Source: Chlorops oryzae (taxonomy: Eukaryota > Arthropoda > Insecta > Diptera > Chloropidae). Taken from it: a stretch of DNA of 64,000 nucleotides. Position 1 is the stretch's first letter. Every line of letters starts with the position of its first letter. Both the position numbers and the translations under genes were made by a program. Shown here piece by piece: positions 10,993-23,673 of the stretch. The stretch lies in the NCBI GenBank assembly GCA_020466095.1, contig CM035806.1:7567751-7631750 (forward strand). Direction: 5' to 3'. The notes under the pieces were generated by a model. The model was not told the DNA's origin. It worked only from the letters and a program-made list of their open reading frames with translations, and made no database searches.

Positions 10993-12892
10993 AATCGCTT
11001 ACCCTAAGAGTATGCTATAGAAATTTGTTGAAATTTATTTTGCTATTTTTTCAAAAATTGATAATTTCTATAAATATATCTAATTTATGTCGAGCAATTT
11101 TCTCCGTAATATGTTAGAATAAACTCTAACATGCCATTTTTTTCCCAATTTCGAGACTACAGATCGTAACAGAAATTTATTATTTCCCAAAAAAAAAAAA
11201 AATAGCAAATGCCGTATTTCATAGAGTCTTGTGCATTCCCTTGTGCCTTACTTTTAAACCATTATTTATCGTATCTAATCGATTGCTTCGGTGTATCTAT
11301 GACTAAATACAGTGCACTGTCTCTGAAATGGACGCCTATAGGACCAAAAAAATGTCCGCTTAAAAGAAAACTATTCGAGAAGCCGGGACACTAGAGGATT
11401 CCCAAAAACTGTCGGCCGAAGAGGAGTGTCCCGCAAGTAGGGAGTACGCTTTATTATTTTTCACTAAAAAAAAATTTCATTTCGGCATTTGGAGTGATTT
11501 TCTTTTCCATTAATGCAACACTGAATTTTGTGAAAATCGTAGTCAATTATTGCCCCAAAATTTTTATGTGACTTCCATAATGGGTTTTCCAAGTAAAACT
11601 ATTACCTTTTTGAAAAATTTTCTTATGGTTTTCTCTCTATTGGAAAATCCTCTGCAAAACTGCGACATTCGTTTATTGAATTCAATTGTTCGAAAATTAG
11701 ACTTTTTGCCACCAAATATCCACTGTGCGAGGAGTTTTGGGGCGATTAGAGTTTCATTTTATGCAAATTGAACTTCGAAGGTGTTAAAAATAATATTTAG
11801 AAGGTGCAAAAAAAAGAGAAAAAAAATATAATAAAAAAATTGCATTGTTGCCATTCAATTTTCCGAAAATTCGCTTTTAATGCAATTCGAAATTAATTTT
11901 CGCTAAAGCTTTATTAAAATGGAAGGAAAACCAAAAACAAACAAGAGCGCTCGAAAGCAAAAATTTCAAATTTGCCTGAAAGTATGCAAGGGTATTGTAA
12001 CCTTCATCTGCTTCGACCAGCAGCGGCAAATCGCATTCGCATGGATTGCAAAAAGGAATTTAAAATTGAAAATTTTAATTCGCATTTGAATTTGAGAATG
12101 AGTTTATTGCAAATGATTGTTTTGGGGGTTTTTCCGGTTGATTTTTTTTGTTGATTTTTTTTTTGTTTTTTATGCTATTCACGTTCTATAAGATGCTATT
12201 TGCAGGGTGTAGGTATATTCGTCATGTGCGCCGTGTGCATGTGAAGAGTCCATATCACACGGCCCTCGCCGTAACGTTAACACGGCGCAGGTTTCTAATC
12301 AGTAACCAATCAGGTGAAATGAAAATTGTTAAATTGCCGGAAAAAGTCATTAATTTTTTCTTATGAAAATATTTACTTAGCCCGATATTAAGATGAGCGA
12401 AGATGTGGATGGCATCGGCGATACTTGGATACTGGAGCGATTGTATCGATTTCAGTGCAAATAACTTTGATTGCCAATCGTGTGCCGAGCGTAGAGGAAC
12501 GTTAGCGCACAAGTCTTTGGCTGTGCGCTTAAAAAATTATTAAAGACCAGAACAATTTTCCCAAGCCTCATTGTTGTACCTACACATGCACATACAAATC
12601 CACATGTGCAGCAAGGAGTTCAGCGTGCCTTAGCGATGATGGTAGCTATAGGATTGATTGGGTTTGAGATTGCAGCGTATTCATTTTATTTATTACTTTC
12701 TTCTTTTTTTTTATCTCTTAAACATTTTTAATATTTTATTCTATCTCAGCAAACATTTTGAGTCCTATATACAAACATACATACATATGTATGTATGTAG
12801 GTACATTTAAATCATTTTTTGTTCGGAATATGAGCTGTTGCTTATCATGGTGTCTTTTTAAGAGTGCAATATGAACGTCGATCTGTGTGTAC
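10993..12892. other. Non-coding stretch
   Basis: Holds a possible one-sided pogo-type end near 11308 (CAGTGCACTGTCTCTGAAAT) and a CATACATATGTATGTATG tract at 12777-12800. No gene recognised. Confidence 0.45.
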
Positions 12893-13650
12893 TGAGACGG
12901 GGAGAGAGGAGAAAGAGAGAGGGAGAGAGAGGGAGAGAGAGGGGAGAGAGAGGGGAGAGAGAGAGGGAGAGAGGAGGGAGAGAGAGGGAGAGAGAGGAGA
13001 GAGAGGGAGAGAGGAGAGGGAGAGGAGAGAGGAGAGAGAGGGAGAGAGAGGGAGAGAGAGGGAGAGAGAGGGAGAGGGAGAGAGGGAGAGAGAGGGAGAG
13101 AGAGGGAGAGAGAGGAGAGAGAGGAGAGAGAGAGGGAGAGAGAGGGAGAGAGAGGGAGAGAGAGGGAGAGAGAGGGAGAGAGAGGGAGAGAGGGAGAGAG
13201 AGAGAGAGGAGAGAGAGGAGAGAGAGGAGAGAGAGGGAGAGAGAGGGAGAGAGAGGGAGAGAGAGGAGAGAAGAGAGGAGAGAGAGAGGAGAGAGAGAGG
13301 GAAGAGAGAGGGAGAGAGAGGAGAGAGAGGAGAGAGAGGAGAGAGGGAGAGAGAGAGGGAGAGAGAGGAGAGGAGAGAGGGAGAGAGAGAGAGAGGAGAG
13401 AGGAGGAGAGAAGAGGGAGAGAGAGGGAGAGAGAGAGAGAGAGGGAGAGAGAGGAGAGAGAGGAGAGAGAGGAGAGAGAGAGAGGAGAAGAGGAGAGAGA
13501 GAGGGAGAGAGAGGGAGAGAGAGGGAGAGAGAGGGAGAGAGAGAGGGGAGAAGGAGAGAAAGGAAGAGGGAAGAGAGGGGAGGAGGGGAGAGGGGAGAGA
13601 GTGGGAGAGAGAGGAAAAGAGAGGGGGGAGCGAGTGAGATAGAAAGTGAA
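12893..13650 (+). repeat. GA-rich simple-sequence array (GAGAGG)n
   Basis: About 750 bp of GAGAGG/GAGAGAGG variants, purine-only on the + strand. Five long frames on both strands (Glu/Arg/Gly-rich or Ser/Leu/Pro-rich) arise only because the repeat lacks stops. Confidence 0.97.
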
Positions 13651-13710
13651 AGGTAAAAAACTGAGATAGCTGACAATGCACAAACGATCAAAATATTGTG
13701 ATCTTCTATA

Positions 13711-13914
13711 TGGGCATTTCCAAACGGACGCGACACTTAAATAAGGAATTTTAAGCCCCGAATTCAACTACGCGGTAAATAGAACTTTTGCCCCTCAATA
13801 CTTTGTTGCAGCTTATGCGGACATTTATATTTTTCAAAAGTTTCTATGCAGTCCCGAATGGCGATCAGCTGTATACGGACGCGACAAAAAGTTGACTTTT
13901 TCTGGAAATGCCCA
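13711..13914. mobile_element. Small TIR element (TGGGCATTTCC ends)
   Basis: Ends TGGGCATTTCC and GGAAATGCCCA flanked by TA on both sides (possibly TATA/ATA); inner CGGACGCGACA blocks are in inverted-repeat position. About 204 bp. Confidence 0.7.
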
Positions 13915-13916
13915 TA

Positions 13917-15612
13917 TGTGATTCTTATCATTTTGACTAACGTCCTTTCAGTACTTCCCTCATTTGTGTGGGTCCCTCATGTAGCTCCTTAAAGCGTTCG
14001 TTTTTTTTTTTTTTTTTTTTATCTGTTTAGTGAAACCTTCGTGCAAAAAGCTTCAGGACAGTGTTAGCTGTGAAAAACAGGTTTTACTTATTTTTAAATT
14101 CCGACTTTCCTCAGGGACGATAAGCAGAATATTAGCTTGAATATATGTATCTTATGGTTAACAGTGAAAGCGCTTAAACGACTGACTGACTGTGACTGGT
14201 CAGGTATATTTTTGCAAGAACTTACCTCAATGCATTTCACCGTGGATTTGCTTGATTTCCCATTGCTGTAAACACTATTTGTCTTGACGATAATAAATCA
14301 TAATTCGTATTCGGAGAAAACTTTTTGATTTGCATGAAAAAATTTTTTGTTCTTTTTTGCTGGTTTTCCTGCTTATCTTGACGCATTTGCACTAATTACC
14401 GCGCGAAATGCGCGAGTGGAAAGAAAAACTTTACGCATCAAGAGTCATAGATACCTATCGTCCTTCCGCTCTCGCTGTCGCTTCTCTCTCTCTCTCTCTC
14501 TCCTTCTCTCTGTCTGTTCTTTTGTTGTTTTTCGTAGGTTTTCCATTCATAAGCCTTACGTTTGAAGTGGAAATGCTTTTGTTAAAAGTTCGCAGTTTTG
14601 CAATTCTTATCGCAAGCAATAGAGAGGAACACATTAACATATTACAACTTCTTGTGCGCTTCTTGTGGACCGACCTGTGATGAGATTCGACGGCGCGTTA
14701 TTTTAATCTGTGTTCTCAATGAAAAAGCAAAATGCAAATGCCGAAAGTGAACGGTGAACGGCGAACGGCGAACGGTGAAGCGGGATATGGGGCGGCAAAG
14801 ACGCAACAACTGCGATATAAAATTTCCTCGGCACCAAAATGCAACGCTTTTGTATATCCTGCAACATATGTGTGTGTGCGAACGATATAACGATGGATGA
14901 TGGATGCCAATGGATGGACACCGAAAAAAGTGAGGAGTTTTCATTCATTTTTTTCATATTTTTTTTTTTTTTTTGCTAATGAGCTGCAAACAAGTTTTTG
15001 TATTTTGTCCTGCCCGTCAACTTGGATGGACGAAAGATAAAACTACAGAAAGAAAGAAGGAGCACAAAAAAAAAAAAAAGGAAAAAAAAAACTCATAAAT
15101 ACAAAACAGGAAAAAAGAATAAGCTTTCCGAACTGGACGGATAGCCGAAATGGAGCACAGCCCACAGTCAGGGAAGCCTCGGGTGGAGAGAAGTAGTCCC
15201 CCTTGCTCAATTTCTCCCTCTCCATCGCTCTTTCTCTCGTGCTGCCTCTCTTGCTCTTTTTTTTTTGTTTGTGGCAACTCTTCTTGGTTTAGTGAAGAGT
15301 CAGAGCCGATCTGGCACTGGCACTGGCACTGGAACAGGAACGATGAGGCGTCGCGACTCAGATTTCCATAATGAAACATATTTATTGCCATTGGCACTTC
15401 ATTAAACTGAACTCATGAATATTACAAAATTTCTCTTTGGTGCCTCGTGCAAAAATGTGTAAAAGGATGAGCCAGGAAAATGCTGAAGGCAATTTTCCAT
15501 GGTTATTCTTCCTTTTTTTTTTGTGTGTTTGCTGCGGTTTTGGTTTAAGCTTGGCTTAAGGCCTTTCTTTGGTAAAATGATAAGAAATTTGCTATTTATG
15601 AATTACACTACA
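13917..15612. other. Non-coding stretch
   Basis: Contains T runs, a CTCTCT tract (14486-14510) and a short AACGGTGAACGGCG repeat (14751-14778). AT-rich, fly-enhancer-like composition, but no specific regulatory site that I can support. Confidence 0.45.
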
Positions 15613-15781
15613 AGGAACCGATACGAAGCAATACGACCAAGTATAAAACGGAATGAAACGACAGTATGAAACGCAGTGTGGAATGTGAACGGACAGAGAA
15701 ACCATACGAAGCAATACGACAAGTCATAAAAGGAATGAAACGACAATTGAAAACGCATTGAATTGTAACGGAACGAGAGAC
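15613..15781. repeat. Two-copy tandem duplication, about 85 bp
   Basis: The unit containing ATACGAAGCAATACGAC, GGAATGAAACGACA and GAAACGCA occurs twice head to tail with about 15% divergence. Confidence 0.8.
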
Positions 15782-16023
15782 AAAAAAAAAAAAAAAAAAA
15801 ATAGTTGACTTTTCTTTGTGAACATCCAGATAAAATTTCGAGGGATTTAAGTTTAAATGCCCCATGGGCATTGTTAGTTTTAAGGTGTTTGGATAAGAGC
15901 ATTCGCTGGGGTTTTTTCTTTCCTTTCGCTTCTTCTGATTCGAGCGAAATTTCGCCTCAATCCCAAGTCAGTATATATGTATACATATATATGTACTTAC
16001 ATACATATGTGCTGTCATCACTA

Positions 16024-16422
16024 CCCTGCAGGAAGCCTGTCGCCATATGGGCCCCATGTCTATATTGACGTCAATATAGACAAGAGAACAAGTTCTAACG
16101 TCAACAGTATTTATAGGCGGTGTCATTAGAGAAACTGTACTGTCAAGAGGTATAGTTCATCTTTATTGACCATGTCAACAACGTGTCTCCTTATAAAAAC
16201 GAAAGAGTACCTACTCCTTTTGTCTACATAATGGTACCCCGACGTCAATAGTTCGTCAATAGATCGTCACTAGTTCCTTGGTCTACATGTTGACATTCAA
16301 TGACAACTCAATGTTAAATGTCTATAACGCAAAGCATTGCGACGGGTATAGCTGGTCAGTAGTACTGTTGACGCAGTCAGTAGAGAAAGAGTATAGATTC
16401 ACTATTGACATTTCCTGCAGGG
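16024..16422. mobile_element. CCCTGCAG-ended element, copy 1 (2-bp flank TA)
   Basis: Starts CCCTGCAGGAA and ends TTTCCTGCAGGG, flanked by TA on each side. The interior has several TTGACGTCAAT-like inverted blocks. 399 bp, non-coding. Related ends at 17586, 38636 and 54432. Confidence 0.7.
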
Positions 16423-16695
16423 TAAGTAGATGAATCTCTCATTCATCGAAGTTCAGTTCAAAAACTCGTTAATACATTTTGCCAATCCCTCCCGAATCAA
16501 TTTTCCACATACGCGCCTGATCTTGATTAGTTTCTGTAATAAAAATGATCAAATCAAAAGGCTTTCTTTACAATTAAAATGTTTCAAGGGCCAATGGGCA
16601 ATGATGATGTCAAACGATCGACCGATGTGAATATAAATCAGGACCATTCTAATGGGAACACATAATTCACCAAATATAGTAGAAATTCCCCCGAT

Positions 16696-16877
16696 CAGGC
16701 CCGTAGTGAGAAATTTGGGGCCCGGGGGATTTTTTTCCGGGATCCTCACAGATATGTTCGACCCCAAAAAAAAAAAAAAAAAAAAAAAACCAAATTCCCA
16801 TGCCAATTTTGGGCCCCTTCAGAAAGCCCGGGCCCGGGGGAAAATCCCCCTTTTCCACTCCCCTCTCTACAGGCCTG
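16696..16877. mobile_element. hAT-like MITE, TSD CCCCCGAT
   Basis: Identical CCCCCGAT at 16688-16695 and 16878-16885; ends CAGGCCCGTAG and CTACAGGCCTG. The interior is GC-rich with GGGGCCCGGG blocks and an A run. A related inverted copy is at 56692-56853. Confidence 0.9.
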
Positions 16878-16950
16878 CCCCCGATTAACCCAGAGATCGT
16901 TCCTACTTATTACTTTTTAGTCACACCTCATAGGCTGAATACTGAAGTTC

Positions 16951-17122
16951 CAGGTGCGGACTGGGGGTCAAAGGGCCCATCGGGCATTTGGAAAAGGGGG
17001 CCCCATTACCTAAGAAAAAAAAATATAAATAAAAAAAACCTTTCCTCCATGAGTATTGATCCCCCAGATACAGCGCACTGGGGGCCCATCGGGAATTTTC
17101 CCGGTGCCTCAGTCCGCCCCTA
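16951..17122. mobile_element. hAT-like MITE (AGGTGCGGACTG ends)
   Basis: Ends CAGGTGCGGACTG and CAGTCCGCCCCTA. Flanking 8-mers TGAAGTTC and TGAAAGTC match at 6 of 8 positions. 172 bp. Confidence 0.7.
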
Positions 17123-17197
17123 TGAAAGTCTTTCGAAATTTGAAGTGTCTGGATTTCTAGCACACATTAATTAAATAGAGCTCCACGACATGCCATG

Positions 17198-17567
17198 CTA
17201 TGTTCCCTTCGAATAAGTTCGGACTACTTCTTCTTTTTCTTCTTTTTCTAGCGTGTTCTTTCCCGGCTTATACCGGGGTCCGCATGTTTTGCATTTTTTT
17301 CTCCATTTTCTTCTATCCACTGTATCCTCGATTCGTAGATCAGTTGCTTGGAGGTCCCTTTTCAAAATGTCTAGCCATCTTTGTTTTGGTCCTTCTGGGA
17401 TTACTATACTTATGAATCTCAGTATTTCCAAGGGTCTTAAGCCCACCCAAGAAACGTGACTCTACGTCTAGCCGCAGCGCTGGGACATGTTCAAAGGACA
17501 TGCTCCACTTTTTCCTGTTCTGACTTAGAAAGCCTATTGAGAGGTCTTCATTTACCACACCCACCAC
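17198..17567 (-). pseudogene. Degenerate non-LTR retrotransposon 3' end
   Basis: One minus-strand frame contains PKQRWLDILKRDLQ followed by DRRKWRKKC, resembling the C-terminal tail of insect LINE reverse transcriptases (RW.D...DL...DR..WR). A neighbouring frame upstream gives an EHV..CPAL...RRR.FLG-like stretch seen in other LINE ends, so at least one frameshift is needed. No catalytic reverse transcriptase motif remains. Confidence 0.4.
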
Positions 17568-17585
17568 TTCTTCTGTCGATAATAA

Positions 17586-17834
17586 CCCTGCAGTAAGTGA
17601 TTCAATCTGTCAATGGTTCTCCCGTCACCCGTACTAGTGACCAACTGTACCCATGACCGAATTATACAATTTTTCCACTTCTTCTACGCTACGGGGGGGG
17701 GCCTTCTGGTTTTCGCGCATCAAATTCATTACATAAATGCTCGAAAAAGTTGAAGTGTAGAAAACCTCGTTGACCATGTCTATAGAATGACAGTGGTGAC
17801 AAATGGGTCCATTTTCCCCGCATTTACTGCAGGG
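17586..17834. mobile_element. CCCTGCAG-ended element, copy 2 (2-bp flank AA)
   Basis: Starts CCCTGCAGTAAGTG and ends CATTTACTGCAGGG, with AA on each side. 249 bp. The minus-strand frame 17634-17921 (a few CxxC pairs) crosses its right boundary and is not recognised. Confidence 0.6.
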
Positions 17835-18049
17835 AAGTTCATAGCAGTGATGTCCAACATTTGATTTCCCAAGCACATGTGCTTGAGAGACAAAATTTCT
17901 GCCGACGCAGCAGTCGCACACATACAGCGTATACCAAATCGTGCGAACAACGATCGGCTGCGTTCGTGTTAGTTAAAAAAAAAAAAAAAAAAAAAAAACT
18001 GATGAATGCAAATCAGTCGAACTCACAGCAAAGTCGACAGCCCTGCCAT

Positions 18050-18545
18050 CAGTGCTCGGACTTGAAATTTTTAAAAGGTGGTCGATTTTTAAAGAAGAAG
18101 TGGTAGATTTTTATATAAAAAGGTAGATTTTTATAAAAAAGTGGTAGATTTTTATAAAAAGTGGTAGATTAAAAATATTTTAAAATATTACTACAATATA
18201 TCACATCTGATCATGTAGAAAATAAGGAAACTTTCTTGTTTTTAGGTATTTTCTCTTATTGTTAAATAATGTGTCAATATTTATTGGATATCGTTAAGCG
18301 CCAATACTGCCGTTCTTGACAACATTCTTGACAATAGGAAGCTGCCAACATGTTTGTCAATAATACATAGCATTGATCCAAATTTTTTATGTTCTCAATT
18401 ATCCTAAATGATCATAAAATAAATAAAACAAATAAAAACGTAAGTAAAAAAAAAAAGTGGTAGATTTGGACCTAGCGTGGTAGAAGTGGTAGAAAGTGAA
18501 AATAATGGTAGATCTACCAATAAAGTGGTAAAAGTCCGAGCACTG
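18050..18545. mobile_element. hAT-like MITE, TSD CCTGCCAT
   Basis: Identical CCTGCCAT at 18042-18049 and 18546-18553; ends CAGTGCTCGGACTT and AAGTCCGAGCACTG. Near both ends a GTGGTAGATTTTTATA motif is repeated in short tandem blocks. 496 bp. Confidence 0.92.
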
Positions 18546-18593
18546 CCTGCCATACCTTGCTTACGCTGCGTATAAAAAAAACTCAAACATAAT

Positions 18594-18762
18594 AGGAGTA
18601 TTCACAAAGGCGTGTTAAAATCGTTGGAAAGTAGGAAAATCGGAAAATTGCGACTTTAAAAAAATTTTTCAACCTTTTTTGTATCTCTCACAACTTTTTA
18701 AGCAGTTAAAATTTTCCGATTTTCCAACTTTCCTATTTTACGACGCCTTTGTGAATACCCCT
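18594..18762. mobile_element. Palindromic MITE (GTATTCACAAAGGCGT ends)
   Basis: Ends AGGAGTATTCACAAAGGCGT and its inverted near-copy, flanked by AAT on both sides; arms are about 50 bp. The 3-bp duplication suggests PIF/Harbinger-like, but AAT is not the usual TWA. Confidence 0.7.
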
Positions 18763-18899
18763 AATATTCGATTTTTCAAATTTTTTTTTATTTTCTCGTG
18801 TTACCAATGCCAAAGTCCATGAGGAAAGTGCATTGGAGAGGTCCTAGGAAAAACTAGACTATTCTTATTGTTATTATGGAATTTTTACTGTATTCATAT

Positions 18900-19312
18900 T
18901 AGAGCTGTAAAATATCGTTACTATTCGGTAAAAAGTAACGATTACTCTAGTCAGTAATCAATAATGTCTCGTTACTGATGGAAGTATCTCGTTACTAGAA
19001 CTTATTTTGTACACGTGCCAGCTGATAGTTGCCAGAGTAATAAAGTACTAATGTAATGGGTGCACAAAACAGTATGGTAGTAGATAGAGTTGAGTTGATA
19101 CATGTTTGGTTACTACATACTGGGTGAAGATTCAAAGAGCATGAGAGATTTTTGATTACTTTATCAACATTAAGTTATTCATGCAACATCATTCGTTCGT
19201 GAACAATATTTGAAAAAAATATAATGAACGAGTACTAAGTAACGATTACTTGACGAAAAATAAAGAACGAATACACTCGAGTAGTGTAAATATTAGCATT
19301 TTTACAGCTCTA
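18900..19312 (+). mobile_element. hAT-like MITE (TAGAGCTGTAAAA), TSD ATTCATAT
   Basis: Identical ATTCATAT at 18892-18899 and 19313-19320; ends TAGAGCTGTAAAATATCG and TTTTTACAGCTCTA. Reverse-oriented relative at 29925-30574. Confidence 0.93.
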
Positions 19313-19320
19313 ATTCATAT

Positions 19321-20547
19321 AACAGGCATTGAACTACGAATATTATTCATGTGGCGACCGCCATTTCTGTATGTATTGGAAAAGTTGAAATTGTGAATTG
19401 AAATTTCATTTTTATAGATAACAATATCCTTTTTTTATAACATTATTTCGAAAAAAAATTAAACAGAATAAATATAAATATCCAACGGTAAGAAACTTCT
19501 GCTCAACTTGTGTCGATATCCACGATACGAATAAGGACGACTCCTGCGCCTTCCTGTCATTGCGCGCCGCCGCGTACCTACCGAGTGCAGTGCAGTGACG
19601 CTGTTTAAACAAATTTTTAATAAAGGAATTCCATTTTCAGCGTATTTTGCTTTTAAACTGATTGTGAGATAAATTTTCAAATTAGCTCTAGGCCAATCAT
19701 ACTTTTTGTTTCATACAAACTGGCATTCGTGTTGTATGTAAAGATCTGAAAAGCTTATTAAAAAACTTTTTTATAATTTTTACGAAGTGGAAAAGTTGCA
19801 AGCAATCCTTTTCCTTTTCCTTTCCTCATACCCATACCATACCCATACCCATGCTCATATTCATACCCATCGCTGCGCACATCGCCCACGCCCACTCCCA
19901 CTCCCACGCCCATCCATCATGGGGAATCTTTTTCTTGAGGACTCTCGACGGATTTGTTTACACGAAAGAAATCATTATCGCTTCGTGCTCAACTTTTTTG
20001 ACAACAACTTGTCGCGTTTTTGACTTTGTACAGCAAGAAAAAAAAAAAATAAAAGGCGAAAAACAAAGGCAAAACACGAAGAAACAAAAAACCGGAGAGG
20101 AAAATTTCGTTGACGTTTTATTGAAGTTTCGTTAATTAGATAAAAGTTTTCGCAGATTGTTAATGACGCGTTGATGTGCAAGATAGAAAAGACGCTTTCA
20201 GGCGCGTCAATTAAATTTCCCCCCGCCTGGAAGGGCGAAATGCGGGAAGGATGTTCTGATGATGTTTACCAAAAACTCGGAAACCGTATCCTTTACAAAC
20301 GCTAACTTTCTTCAATTTAATAAAGACGCGTTCGAAAATGTTGGGGAACAAAAAATTTTGTTGTTTCGAAACTTTCGCCTTTCGAATTTTCCCTGCAATT
20401 GGAATTTTTTTTTTTTCTTAATTAAAATGCACGAAACACATTTGCGAGGAAATAGTTCATTGAATTAAAAAAAAAAAAATTTTTTTTAAATTAAGATTGT
20501 GTCAAAACAATCAAAAGTGAAATAAGTATATAAGAAAATTAAAATTG
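19321..20547. other. Non-coding stretch
   Basis: Short CCATACCCATACC (19828-19870) and CCCACTCCCAC tracts, A/T runs. No gene or element recognised. Confidence 0.45.
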
Positions 20548-21270
20548 TTAACCCTTTATTGCCAAAGGGATTTTTTTAATGGAAAACGATTAATAATTAT
20601 TTTTGATGCCTTCATACATAAATCCATTTTTTTATTTCATTTGTCAATATAGATGCTGTAATGGGTTAACAAAACCATTGACTGCAAAATAATTTTTGTT
20701 TCATTTTTCAAAATATGTATACAAGATCCAGCAAAGGTTTAACAAAACCATTGACTGCAAAAAAGTTTTTTGTTTCATTTCTTAATATATGTACATATCA
20801 TGCAGCAAAGGGTTAATAAAACCATTAACGGCGAAAAAAAAGTTTTTTCCACATTTTGAGCATAGAATGCAGTTAAGGGTTAAAAGACCTTTTTTTCAGC
20901 ATTTTAAATATAGAATGCAGTAATGGGTTAATAAAAACATTTGCTGCGAAAAAAATTTTCCCACTTATATAATATATCATGCAGTAAAGGGTTAATATAA
21001 ACATTTACTGCGAAGCAAATTTTTCCCACATTTTTCATATAAAATGCAGTATCTAAGGGTTAACAAAACCATTTACAGCAAAAAAAAATTTTTAAATAAT
21101 TTTTCAATATAACATTCAGTAAAGGGTTAATAAAACCACTCACGGCGAAAAAAAAATGTTTCTATTTCTTTCGTGTATCATGCAATGAAGGGTTAATAAA
21201 AATATTTACTTTGGAAAAACAAAATTTTTTGCACTTAAGTATTAAATAAGTAACTACATCATGCAATAAG
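20548..21270 (-). repeat. TTAA-monomer satellite, array 1
   Basis: About ten tandem monomers of roughly 60-75 bp, each carrying GCAGTAAAGGGTTAATAAAA followed by CCATTTACTGCGAAAAA. Each monomer is itself an imperfect hairpin (CCATTTACTGC versus GCAGTAAAGGGTT). The left edge carries the inverted end TTAACCCTTTATTGCC. Same family as 35274-36179, opposite orientation. Confidence 0.85.
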
Positions 21271-23669
21271 AGCTGAGTAAATAAATAAAAAATAAAAAAA
21301 AACAATCGGCTGTCAAACACACCGAAACAAAAACAAACCTGTCGAAAAAGAAAATTGGTATAATACTTACCTCACTATTGTGCATGCGTATTGCCTGAAA
21401 GCCTCACTCAATTACTCTCGTCAACGGCAACCCGTCGTTTCCTTTGCAATGCTCAAGGAGCTTTAGCCAAAGCCATTTCCTGACTCAAGCCGCTCAGTCG
21501 CTAAACCACACCAAGCCAAGAAGTGCGAGAAATCCTACAAAAAAAAAAAAAAAAAATAAATAAATAAAATAAAATAAAATAAAATCTCCTCTAATGACTC
21601 GCCAAGCAAAAAGGGTCTCAAAAGAAACATATTTATGTAACAACACAACGCAACGCAACGCAACACAACGTAACATAGCAGAGCGTAATTTTTTTTTTCT
21701 TTTTCTTATTAATTTGCAACAAATTTCCATTAGCCATCGTCAGCAAAAGATTATGGACGCAGCTTTATTGCCTCCGGGCATACAAATGTCGAATCATCAG
21801 TACAGCATGGGACACAGCACTGGGCAGGACCAGTACCCGGGCAGGGCTGGGCAGGGCAGGGCAGGACAGTTCAAGTTCGTCAGAGCTGTGCGTGTGCGAG
21901 GATCTTTGAAAAAGAAATTCATTCATTAAAAACTGCTAACTTGAGTCATTCGCTCAGTTCCGCTTAAGCAATTTAGTGGGATAGCATTTCATTGCTGTGG
22001 CCATGCCATGGATCCCATGTGGAACCCCCATCGCTTGAGTGTATATTGCAGCTAAACTCAATTTAATTAGAAAGGGTTTCCGGTTGTGGACGTCTTATTA
22101 GCGTAATTGTTTGCAAAGGTGCAAATCGAAAAGAGGAGCGAAAAACCAAACAAAAAAGCGAAAATAAAGATAAGAAAAACAAAATCAATCCAGCCTGGCC
22201 AAACTCGCCTAAAGAGAAAGGGTCATCAAGTTGCAATTAAAAAAGCGAAATTATGGCGTCGTCATTTCTTGACAGCAAGACTTTTATTTTCCTCTTTTTT
22301 ACTTTTTTTTTATTTATTTTTTTTTTGTTATTTTTTGACATGTTGATAGCTACAACATTGCTAAACAGTTTCTGACAAGCATCAACTAAGCCGGATAACT
22401 CTCATCGGGCCGATGATGATTCAACGGGAAAAGGATTCAAAAAAGAAAAGAAATATTTCATTGTACATTTCTATCCACAACAGTGAAGTTTTCATATTTT
22501 TATTTCTTTTATTTTTTATTTTTTTTTTGTAATTTTTTTTTTTGAGTACTTTTGAGTACGTTTTGTACAGAATTCATCATTTTCGTGTCACCTCCTTTAC
22601 CCACGGATGGAATTTTTTAATTAAAGAAATTGCGGTTAATTTCGGTGAAATTGAGCCTGCAGGCTCTGTACTAATACTTTACACCAGCAACAACAATCAA
22701 CAACCGACACGAAGAAGAAGATCCTCTTTGCTTGCTTTGCACAATTATATCTAAAAATTCATCGTTTCATTTGGGTTTGTTGTTTGCTATCCAAACAAAA
22801 AAAAAAAGAAGAAAGAAAAAATTCTCAATTATCAAACGACGATTTAATTGAAAGTATTTTGAGTGTACCTACCGAAACCCTTCTTTTAAATTGTTAATAA
22901 AATAATAATGTAGAATACTTTTTTTTTTTTTTCCTTGTTTGTCTTATCAAATTGATGATGATGTCTTCGTGAATGAAATTGCTTTCAATTTTTTTTAATT
23001 TTTATTTTTTTATTTTTTATTAATATTCGAGGAGATCAAAGACGTTGTTCTCCTTTCATGCTGTGTCGCTTACACGTTTTCTATCTCGTCAAAGGCTTTT
23101 TTCAATTTTCACCTACAAATTAGATTAACACATCATATCTGAGGAGCCTTTTGTGTGCCTTCGATAAATTTTCCGTTTCACCCCAGCCCTGCCTGCCATC
23201 AAAAAAGCGCTTACATGGGATATTCAACAACGTGTGTGAATGTTGCTGGCTTGTTTCGCATTGTTGCTTTCATCCTGTCGCATCCAGTCGTACTGTCGAC
23301 CTGTCCTCCTGTCGCCGTCGCCGTCGTCGTCATCGTCGTCGAAGGTGTTCGTCAAAGGCTTAAATTATATTTAAATTTCAATTAAAATTCCAATTTGCAT
23401 ACAGATTAGTCGCATGGTGAAGTGAATGTGATGCTTAATCGCGATTCGGATATGTTTTCCAACGATATGGGCAAAACAGCTGATTGCACGAATGGTTAGA
23501 AGGACTGCATAAAACGGATTGAATGCTTTTTTTTTTTTTCTTGAATAGATGAAAGTTTTAAGTTCAATTTTCTCTTAAATTAAAGTAATTTCATTTGAAG
23601 GAAAGTACGCTTTTTCAGATGGATTACAAAGCACCAGATCGATCATTCATCATCAACATTCATTGTAAT
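21271..23669. other. Non-coding stretch
   Basis: Contains an AATAA/AAAAT tract (21541-21585), a CAACGCAACG tract (21644-21675), GGGCAGGGCTGGGCAGG (21838-21862), T runs and a CGTCGCCGTCGTCGTC tract (23315-23342). A weak exon-like stretch after an AG at 21733 is discussed under findings. No gene called. Confidence 0.45.
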
Positions 23670-23673
23670 ACCT

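Noticed and set aside
12736..13767. Very long frames on both strands (Ser/Leu/Pro-rich and Glu/Arg-rich)
   Set aside because: They follow entirely from the (GAGAGG)n array, which lacks stop codons in most frames.
17634..17921. 95-residue frame with CxxC pairs suggesting a zinc finger
   Set aside because: Crosses a transposable-element boundary and shows no complete C2H2, CCHC or RING spacing.
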